Assembly (NCBI GenBank): GCA_963753615.1
Contig: CAVWCW010000019.1
Location: 86,649-150,648, forward strand
Direction of reading: 5' to 3'
DNA: 64,000 nt
Origin: CAVWCW01 sp963753615
GTDB lineage: Bacteria; Pseudomonadota; Gammaproteobacteria; Chromatiales; Chromatiaceae
Shown here: positions 58,331 to 64,000 of the stretch, piece by piece
Layout of the letters: the number at the start of each line of letters is the position of its first letter
How positions within the stretch are numbered: position 1 is the stretch's first letter
Notes under the pieces: generated by a model
Seen by the model: the letters and a program-made list of their open reading frames with translations, nothing else
Told to the model about the DNA's origin: nothing
Databases searched by the model: none
Position numbers and translations under genes: made by a program

Positions 58331-60115
58331 CTACACTGCCTTGGATTGCGGTAGGTCGGCGCGCGGATGGGCGGCACCCTGGTGGTTCCCCCGCTGTTGG
58401 CGGCCGCTGTGGCCCAAGTAATCGAGCCGGGCCCAGGAGCGCGAGAGCTTGCCCGACGAGGTGCGCGGCAGGGTGTGCAGCGCCACCAGGTCGATCACGC
58501 AGTCCACGGCAAGCTCCTCGTAGACCTGACGCCGCAGGCGCCGCACTAAATCGGCGCGCCGTTCCGGGTCGGATTCCCGGCATTGCACCACCAGCACCGT
58601 CTGCTCGCTGCCGCCGTCGCTGGGGACAGCGAAGGCCAGGGCGTCGCCCGGGCGCACCTCGGGTTGCTGCTCGGCGATGTATTCCAGGTCCTGGGGCCAG
58701 ATATTGCGGCCGTTGATAATGATCAGGTCCTTGCGGCGACCGGTCAGGAACAGGTGACCTCCGGCCCGGTAGCCGATGTCGCCGGTCTTCAGCCATCCGT
58801 CCGACAGCACCTTGCGGCTGGCCTCGGGGTCACCGAAGTAGCCGGACATCACGCTGGCGCCGCGCACGAATACCTCGCCGGCCCGACGTTCGGGTAGCTC
58901 CCTACCGTCCGGGTCGCGGATTTCCACCTCCAGCTCGGGCAATACCGGACCGCAGTCGACGTAGCTGGCCGGGTGTTGTTCCTGGCTGCCGGCGGAGGCC
59001 GTCAGGGGCAGGGCCTGGCCGCTGTGCGACAGCCGGTCGCCGTCCACCCGGTCTACCCGCAGGCCCTGGCCCAGGGGCGCGAAGCTCACCGCCAGGGCGC
59101 ATTCCGCCATGCCGTAGCAGGCGGTGAAGCCTTGGGGCTGGAAGCCCGCCGGGGCCAGCCTCTCGGCGAAGCGCTCCAACACCTCGGCGCGGATCATCTC
59201 GGCGCCGACGCCGGCTACCCGCCAGTGGCTGAGGTCGTACTCGGCGGCCTGCCCGGGGCGCAATCGGCGCGCCACCAGGTCGTAGCCAAAGGGCGGGCCG
59301 AAGGAGACGCTGGCCCGAGTGCGCGTCATCAGCTCCATCCACAGCCGCGGGCGCATGGCGAAGTCGCGGGTCTTGAGATAATCCACCGAAAGCTGGCAGG
59401 CCAGCGGCGCCAGCAGCATGCCCACCAGCCCCATGTCGTGATAGAACGGGAGCCAGGACAAGCACCGGTCGCCTCGGCGCACCTGCACGCCGTGGCGGAT
59501 GATCAGTCCCAGGTTGTGCATGATGGTGGACTGATCGATCATCACCCCGCGCGGGAACCGGGTGCTGCCCGAGGTGTATTGGATATAGGCCAGATCTCCG
59601 GCCGCCGGTGCGCCCAGTTCCAGCGCCAGCGCGGGCAGAGCGTCGAAAGCGGCGGCGTCGCCGACGAAACGGAGATCGAGCCATTCCGCCGCCTCTTCGA
59701 TGAACGGCAGCACGTCGTGGGGCGCCATGGCGATCTGCGCCTGGCAGTCGATCAGCAGGCCGCGCAGGTGATTGACGTAGGCGCGGTGGCTGCCCAGGTT
59801 GACCGAGATCGGCAGCGGCACCGGCACCATCCCGGCGTACTGGCAGGCGAAGAACAAGCGCACGAAGTCCGCGTTGGTCTCCGCGATCAAGGCCACCCGG
59901 GCGCCGGGGGGGGTGCCCAGGCCGAGCAGGCGTCGGGCCAGGCCGCGCGCTTGCCGGCGCAGTTCCGCATAAGGCAGTACGCACTCCAGTTTGCCGCGCC
60001 CTGAATAGAAGTTCATGCCGGTGGCGCCTTGGGCGGCGTAGTCCAGGGCGGCGGTCAGGCTCGGGAAATCCGCGGCACGGAATTCCAAGTCGTGCGTGGT
60101 CGCTGTCGCTTTCAT
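58331..60115 (-). CDS. fatty acyl-AMP ligase
   Basis: A 594-residue ANL superfamily ligase: GMNFYSGRGKLECVLPYAELRRQARGLA, YAGMVPVPLPISVN, AYIQYTSGSTRFPRGVMI (P-loop motif), WLPFYHDMGLVGMLLAPLACQLSVDYLKTRDFAMRPRLWMELMTRTRASVSFGPPFGYDLVARR, CYGMAECALAVSF, WLKTGDIGYRAGGHLFLTGRRKDLIIINGRNIWPQDLE and SSGKLSR. The NIWPQDLE and FYHDMGL segments point to fatty acyl-AMP ligases, which activate fatty acids and pass them to an acyl carrier protein. The start ATG 60115 has a good ggagg. No acyl carrier protein gene is present in this cluster. Confidence 0.87.
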   Translation of the reverse strand: MKATATTHDLEFRAADFPSLTAALDYAAQGATGMNFYSGRGKLECVLPYAELRRQARGLARRLLGLGTPPGARVALIAETNADFVRLFFACQYAGMVPVPLPISVNLGSHRAYVNHLRGLLIDCQAQIAMAPHDVLPFIEEAAEWLDLRFVGDAAAFDALPALALELGAPAAGDLAYIQYTSGSTRFPRGVMIDQSTIMHNLGLIIRHGVQVRRGDRCLSWLPFYHDMGLVGMLLAPLACQLSVDYLKTRDFAMRPRLWMELMTRTRASVSFGPPFGYDLVARRLRPGQAAEYDLSHWRVAGVGAEMIRAEVLERFAERLAPAGFQPQGFTACYGMAECALAVSFAPLGQGLRVDRVDGDRLSHSGQALPLTASAGSQEQHPASYVDCGPVLPELEVEIRDPDGRELPERRAGEVFVRGASVMSGYFGDPEASRKVLSDGWLKTGDIGYRAGGHLFLTGRRKDLIIINGRNIWPQDLEYIAEQQPEVRPGDALAFAVPSDGGSEQTVLVVQCRESDPERRADLVRRLRRQVYEELAVDCVIDLVALHTLPRTSSGKLSRSWARLDYLGHSGRQQRGNHQGAAHPRADLPQSKAV

Positions 60116-60434
60116 GCATGCCTCCAACCTTCGTAGTAAGCGGTTGACCGTCGCGCCACGCTAGGGGCGGGGGGCGGCTTGGCCATCCTGTCGCTAACAA
60201 GCCTAGGGTCGGAAGCCGAAAAACCCCTTATCCAGCCGAGCCAAGTTGTTATCCCGAAATGATTTTTCGCTTCAGGCCCGGGTTTCTCGGCGAAATCGCA
60301 GCGGGGGGATAGGGATCTGGCGCCGAGGGATAAGCGGTGTGGCCGACTCGCGGGGTAGGCTGATTTCAGGTCGACGGGGCAGCCGTCTCGAGGCAGTCCC
60401 GCTCTGAATTGGGCCAACCGAATCAGGAGGCAAT
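60116..60434. other. divergent promoter region of the lipid cluster
   Basis: This 319-base gap separates the minus-strand lipid genes from the plus-strand nucleotidyltransferase. It has no convincing gene. It is likely to hold both promoters; a locally AT-richer patch (aaatgatttttcg at 60258-60270) is the best candidate. The nucleotidyltransferase has a strong ribosome site at 60424-60430. Confidence 0.45.
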
Positions 60435-61191
60435 ATGAAAGCGATCATCCTCAGCGCAGGGCGGGGTAAACGACTGGCCCGGGCCAGCGGCGAAGGGCCG
60501 AAATGCATGGTGCCGGTGCAGGGGCAGCCGCTGATCGAGTGGCAATTGGATTCCCTGACTCGCTGCGGCATTCCCCGCGCCAGCGTGGTTCTGGGCTATG
60601 GGGCCGACAAGGTACGGCGGTTGCTGTCGGCCAGACGGCGGACGATCCGCGTCGACAGCCGCTTCAACCCCTTTTACGCGGTAGCCGACAACCTGGTCAG
60701 CTGCTGGATGGCGCGGGACTGTATGAACGAGGATTTCGTTCTGATCAACGGCGACACCTTGTTCGAGCCGGAAGTGTTGCAGCGCCTGCTGGAGGCGCCC
60801 CCGGCGCCGGTAACCCTGGCGGTGGACCGTAAGGCCAGCTATGACGCCGACGACATGAAGGTGCAATTGGCGGGCGACCGATTGCTGGCCATCGGCAAGG
60901 ATCTGTCCCCTGAAGCGGGTGGACGCCGAGTCGATCGGCATGATCCGCTTCCGCGGCGCCGGTGTCGGTTGGTTTCGTGACGCCCTGGAACGGGCGATGC
61001 AGGACCCGGCCGCTCTCGGGCGCTGGTACCTGTCGGTGATCGGCGCAATGGCCGAGCGCGGCCAGGTGCGGGTCCAGCCCGTGGCCGGCCTCGACTGGTG
61101 CGAAGTGGACTACCCGCTGGACCTGGTGCGGGCCGGGCGCATGCTCGGGCGCTGGGTCGATCCGGGCCTGTCGCGGGCCGGATCGGCCTGA
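60435..61191 (+). CDS. NTP transferase family protein (phosphocholine/sugar-phosphate cytidylyltransferase-like, frameshifted)
   Basis: The protein opens MKAIILSAGRGKRLARASGEGPKCMVPV, the glycine-rich nucleotide-binding motif with the catalytic Lys, and continues QPLIEWQLDSLTRCGI, VVLGYGADKVRRLL, DNLVSCWMARDCMNEDFVLINGDTLFEPEVL (metal-binding Asp) and LAVDRKASYDADDMKVQL. After LSPEAG near 60915 the frame changes to VDAESIGMIRFRGAGVGWF and on to VAGLDWCEVDYPLDLVRAG, which matches the family end. Joined length about 250 residues. It would make a CDP- (or UDP-) alcohol used by the phosphatidyltransferase encoded in the same cluster. Single-base shift, probably an error. Confidence 0.82.
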
Positions 61192-61241
61192 ACCCCCGCT
61201 TGATCCGCGGCCAGTCGCTGTCCATTATTGGAGGATGGTCG

Positions 61242-61268
61242 GCGCCCGCCCTTCCGGCGGGCGCTTTG
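61242..61268 (+). terminator. hairpin between nucleotidyltransferase and araC-type gene
   Basis: Perfect gcgcccgcc / ggcgggcgc arms (61242-61250, 61256-61264) with a cttcc loop are followed by tttgg. It fits a weak terminator of the nucleotidyltransferase gene. Confidence 0.5.
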
Positions 61269-61291
61269 GCGCTGTGGACTGAGCTAGCCTT

Positions 61292-62299
61292 ATGCATTCA
61301 TCCCTGCTGGCATCCAGCACCCTGGTGGTCTGGAAGGCGTACGAGACTTACGGGCTAGACGGCCGCGAGCTGTTCCAGCGCGCTGGGCTGGACCCGGAGC
61401 AGCTCGACGATCCCAATGCCCGCTACGCTTACGAGGCCGTGCGCCGGCTTTGGGAGCTGGCGATCGAGGGCAGCGGCGATCCCTGCTTCGCCCTGGCCGC
61501 CGCCCGCCAGTGGCACCCCAGCAACTTCCACGCCCTGGGCTACGCCTGGCTCGCCAGCCCCAGCCTCAAGGAGGCGTTGCAGCGGCTGATTCGTTACTTC
61601 CGAGTGGTCAGCACCGATCCGGAGGAGCTGGTGCTGGAGGAACAGCCGGACGCCTATCGGTTCGTGATCGATACCGACTCGGCGGTCTATCGCTCCCTGG
61701 ACGAGGAGTACGACTTCTTCCTCGCCATCTTGCTCGATGCCTGCCGCCTGTCACTGGGTGAGGCGTTCTTTCCCCGGCGGGTGCAGCTGCAGCGCCCGCG
61801 ACCGGCTTGCGCCGAGCGCTACCAGGCGTTCTTCGGCGGCGAGTTGGAATTCGACGCCCCCGAATACAGCCTGCTCTTCGACAGGCCGGCCCTGGAACGC
61901 CTCTTGCCCACCGGCAATGCGGAGGTGGCGCGGGCCAATGATCAGGTGATCATGGCCTATCTGGCTCAGCTCCAGCGCGACGACTTGGTGATGCAGGTCA
62001 AGGTCGCCCTGATCGACCGGCTGCCCTCGGGCCCGGTGTCCAAGGAGCAATTGTCCGAAGCGCTCGGCGTGAGCCTGCGCACCCTGCAGCGCAAGCTGGC
62101 GGACGAGAACACCAGTTTCAAGCAGTTGCTGGACGAAACCCGCCGCGACCTGGCCGAGGGCTATATCAAGAACCCCCAGGTCTCCATCGGCGAGATCACC
62201 TACCTGCTGGGCTTCTCCGAGGTCAGCAACTTCAGCCGCGCCTTCAAGCGCTGGACCGGCCTGGCGCCGGCGGAGTTTCGGCGCAGCTGCACGGGCTAG
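61292..62299 (+). CDS. AraC family transcriptional regulator
   Basis: A 335-residue regulator with an N-terminal arabinose-binding-type domain (FHALGYAWLASPSLKEALQRLIRYFRVVS and the acidic centre) and a C-terminal double helix-turn-helix: VSKEQLSEALGVSLRTLQRKLADENTSFKQLLDETRRDLAEGYI, then SIGEITYLLGFSEVSNFSRAFKRWTGLAPAEFRR. This is the OruR/ArgR-like subgroup. The stop shares the CTAG sequence at 62296-62299 with the convergent potassium channel gene. It may control the neighbouring lipid cluster. Confidence 0.88.
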   Translation: MHSSLLASSTLVVWKAYETYGLDGRELFQRAGLDPEQLDDPNARYAYEAVRRLWELAIEGSGDPCFALAAARQWHPSNFHALGYAWLASPSLKEALQRLIRYFRVVSTDPEELVLEEQPDAYRFVIDTDSAVYRSLDEEYDFFLAILLDACRLSLGEAFFPRRVQLQRPRPACAERYQAFFGGELEFDAPEYSLLFDRPALERLLPTGNAEVARANDQVIMAYLAQLQRDDLVMQVKVALIDRLPSGPVSKEQLSEALGVSLRTLQRKLADENTSFKQLLDETRRDLAEGYIKNPQVSIGEITYLLGFSEVSNFSRAFKRWTGLAPAEFRRSCTG

Positions 62300-62991
62300 C
62301 GCGCCTGCCGGTCGCGGCGCTGGATAATGTGCAGTCCGATCAGCCTTGCCACCAGTACCGCCAGGTACACTTGCCCCGCCATCGCCTCGGTGGCCGACAG
62401 GGAGCGGGCGGGCCGGGACAGCGGGGTGATGTCGCCGAAACCCAGGGTGCTCAGGGTCACCAGGCTGTAATAGAGAAACTGGTCGATGTCCGCGAAGTGT
62501 GGGGCATTGGAAGCGGCGGACCCCTGGATGCCGGAGAAGGAACCCGGTTGGATCATCTCCAGGGCGCTGTAGCCCAGGGCCCAGACCAGGCCGATCATGA
62601 GGTAGCCGCAGATGGCGCCGAAGATCTTGTCGACCCCGACCCGCTCTTCGCGCATCACATACCCCACCACCACCAGGGTGGCGTAGCCCAAAAACAGCAG
62701 GTCCAGCAAGCAACTGGTCAGGACCACCCGGCGGCCGGGCAGCAGGTAGGTGGCGATATCGCCGCCCAGTGCCAGCGACCCCAGCGCCAGGGCGCTCCAG
62801 AACAGGGGCCGGGAGCGGCTCATGGCGTAGATGCTGGCCAGCAGCACCCCCCAGAGCACCAGGTCCAGGCTGGCCAGCCCCAGCAGGCTGCGGTCCCAGA
62901 ACGGGTAGGCGACGAGCAGAAACACCAGCACCAGCAGCAGCAGAAAGAACTGGCTATTGAGGATAGCGGATTTGGCGGCGGAGTGGGTCAT
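62296..62991 (-). CDS. ion channel with two-pore-type K+ selectivity motif
   Basis: A 231-residue membrane protein with four N-terminal hydrophobic segments (starting FFLLLLVLVFLLVAYPFW and ASLDLVLWGVLLASIYAM), then two further segments around a pore loop: FADIDQFLYYSLVTLSTLGFGDITPLSRPARSL. The TLGFGD filter is of the K+ channel type (TxGxGD), and the last helix AMAGQVYLAVLVARLIGLHI follows. There is no voltage-sensor Arg series, so it is a simple 2TM-pore channel with extra helices. It overlaps the araC-type gene tail to tail by four bases. Confidence 0.84.
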   Translation of the reverse strand: MTHSAAKSAILNSQFFLLLLVLVFLLVAYPFWDRSLLGLASLDLVLWGVLLASIYAMSRSRPLFWSALALGSLALGGDIATYLLPGRRVVLTSCLLDLLFLGYATLVVVGYVMREERVGVDKIFGAICGYLMIGLVWALGYSALEMIQPGSFSGIQGSAASNAPHFADIDQFLYYSLVTLSTLGFGDITPLSRPARSLSATEAMAGQVYLAVLVARLIGLHIIQRRDRQAR

Positions 62992-63160
62992 GGGCCTCGA
63001 TCAGCGTCTGAGCGATGATTTCCGACGGCGCCGGGACAAGCGGCAAACCTATTTCGAGAATAGCCTATAGTGATCAAGACCCGGCCAGGGGCCGCATGTA
63101 TGCGCGTCTCTCGGCCCAGGCCTTTTGCTTCAACGAGCCGACGGCGGGAGGGACAGGAAC

Positions 63161-63370
63161 ATGACCGAAACCGAGCGGAGGCCCGGCATCGGCCGGGATC
63201 AACGCATCTCCCACGAAGGCCTGGAGCGCCTGGCCAGGCAGATGCAGTCGGGTGCCGCGATCAGCGATCCGGTGCTCACCCAGTGGATTCGCCGTTACGG
63301 CGAGCCGGCGCGGCGCATCATCCGCGACCAGGGGCGGTATCATCCGGGCCTGGAGCCGGGAGAAGAATAA
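63161..63370 (+). CDS. small hypothetical protein
   Basis: A 69-residue hydrophilic protein (ERRPGIGRDQRISHEGLERLARQMQSG, then DPVLTQWIRRYGEPARRIIRDQGRYHPGLEPG). The ATG at 63161 has a good ribosome site (gggagg about 63145-63151). No family is recognised. It is followed by the tRNA-Leu fragment and may be the last chromosomal gene before the island. Confidence 0.55.
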   Translation: MTETERRPGIGRDQRISHEGLERLARQMQSGAAISDPVLTQWIRRYGEPARRIIRDQGRYHPGLEPGEE

Positions 63371-63431
63371 CCCGGCAGGCGCGCTTCGACGGTGGCCGCG
63401 GGTGTCCTCGATGTTGCTGCCCGACGGGAAG

Positions 63432-63461
63432 AAAAAAAGGGCCTGCATCGCTGCAAGCCCT
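63432..63461 (-). terminator. terminator of the tRNA-Leu gene
   Basis: On the minus strand agggcttgca / tgcaggccct arms (63461-63452 and 63447-63438) with a 4-base loop are followed by seven T residues (63438-63432). It lies 12 bases beyond the CCA end of the tRNA fragment. Confidence 0.8.
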
Positions 63462-63472
63462 TGATTTTATTC

Positions 63473-63529
63473 TGGTACCGAGGGCGAGAATCGAACTCGC
63501 ACACTGTTCTCAATACCAGATTTTGAGTC
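63473..63529 (-). tRNA. tRNA-Leu(CAA), 3' portion only
   Basis: Read on the minus strand, 63529-63473 starts at the end of the 5' anticodon stem (ga), has loop ctcaaaa (anticodon CAA), stem tctgg, a variable arm, the T-arm gcgag-ttcgatt-ctcgc and acceptor strand ending in CCA. The 5' part of the tRNA (acceptor, D arm, most of the 5' anticodon stem) is not adjacent: beyond 63529 the sequence diverges. This is typical of an attachment-site copy left by a tyrosine-recombinase integration, with the whole tRNA expected at the far end of the element. Confidence 0.75.
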
Positions 63530-63614
63530 GCGAAAAATCAATAACTTATTGCGTCAGGCAAAGCTTGTTTAAGGGGGAAGTCATGTAGAGGGACAGACGA
63601 GACAGAAACCTTCT

Positions 63615-64000
63615 ATGCGACCCAGCAGGTGCAAGTCCTGACTCGGCAAAGGTTGGCCACCAGCCGGAACCGAGTGTTGCGTGGTCCGGGGGCGACCCCG
63701 GCTGCGAAGCGCACATAGGGTGCCTGTAGGCTGCGTGATGGAGCCTCGAAAGTGAAACTGATGCGGAGCCGACTTCGTTAAGTTAGCGGAAGGCAGCATG
63801 GCTTACCCTGAACTGGCCTGGGGTAGGTGATCCGCCGGGGTCGAAGAGCGGGGCATGCAGGCAAGGGTCGCCCAGGAACCTGGGAGATCTCGTTTTCTCC
63901 ACCCTCAGCAGGCGGCGCGGGCGCCGCGGTAGAAGTGGTCCTGACCCCGGGCGCTGCTCCGGCTCGGGGAGCGAAAAGGGGGCAGCGGGCGGTACCACCA
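63615..64000 (+). mobile_element. likely group II intron, 5' part (incomplete at the window end)
   Basis: From about 63615 the sequence has the look of group II intron domain I: a tgcgacc start, gtgcaagtcctg, aaaggttggccaccagccgg, gcgaccccggctgcgaag, gagcctcgaaagtgaaact and ggaaggcagcatggcttacc. These blocks are common in bacterial introns with maturase genes. The frames further on carry the Arg/Gly-rich translated-leader look often seen upstream of such maturases (for example AGRHAGQGSPRNL-type). No reverse transcriptase is reached before the window ends. The exact 5' boundary is uncertain, since the usual GTGYG start is ATGCG here. Confidence 0.55.

Overview
This window looks like the chromosome of a high-GC gammaproteobacterium, most plausibly of the Chromatiales/Ectothiorhodospiraceae type. 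The main argument is gene order: queG, nnr, tsaE, amiC, mutL, miaA, hfq, hflX, hflK, hflC, a DUF2065 gene, hisZ and purA (12.7-27.1 kb) follow the classic gammaproteobacterial series, and dapA-bamC-MBL hydrolase follows. An Rnf-type gene, a cobalamin salvage pair, and small Tyr/Gly/Trp-rich secreted proteins resembling sulfur-globule envelope proteins fit a sulfur-oxidising or related lineage, but the genus cannot be named from the sequence.

Layout. 0-2.1 kb: end of an Rnf cluster (rnfA, broken by indels, plus a small Cys-rich protein) and a secreted CAP-domain protein. 2.3-3.7 kb: RhlE helicase. 3.7-8.9 kb, minus strand: a tightly overlapping operon of two DUF1538 membrane proteins, a P-II-like protein, a CBS protein, ampD, a histidine phosphatase, btuF and a membrane protein. 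9.1-11.3 kb: DUF1631. 11.7-12.6 kb: small secreted proteins. 12.7-30.6 kb: the housekeeping series. 30.6-41.7 kb: an accessory module with a 2269-residue repeat-rich surface protein, three tandem tail-collar (MdpB-like) proteins, a methyltransferase-like protein, a GNAT and two DUF6916-like proteins. Two inverted copies of a multi-hairpin repeat flank the first five of these genes. 42.0-47.7 kb: purL, a CBS protein, a HAD phosphatase and a small protein. 47.7-49.0 kb: cfa. 49.3-54.1 kb: PerM-type permease and a NodT/HlyD/DUF2955 efflux set. 54.1-61.2 kb: a lipid-type cluster (CDP-alcohol phosphatidyltransferase, ABC exporter, alpha-oxoamine synthase, fatty acyl-AMP ligase, and a divergent nucleotidyltransferase) followed by an AraC regulator and a K+ channel. 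63.4-64.0 kb: a 3' fragment of tRNA-Leu(CAA) with its terminator, then what looks like the 5' part of a group II intron. This is probably the edge of an integrated island that continues to the right.

The most interesting candidates for undescribed biology are (i) the giant surface protein/tail-collar/DUF6916 module with its inverted structured repeats, (ii) the acyl-AMP ligase/alpha-oxoamine synthase/CDP-alcohol lipid cluster, and (iii) the DUF1538-DUF1538-PII-CBS operon, which looks like a ligand-regulated transporter.

Caution on sequence quality: at least eight well-conserved genes (rnfA, rhlE, the 4.5-3.7 kb membrane gene, purA, the MBL hydrolase, purL, the HAD gene start, the nucleotidyltransferase) carry single-base frameshifts or a nonsense codon although both flanks are well conserved. 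Several are essential or near-essential, so most of these are better read as sequencing/assembly errors than as real pseudogenes. Functions are assigned by recognising families and motifs by eye; no database search was run.
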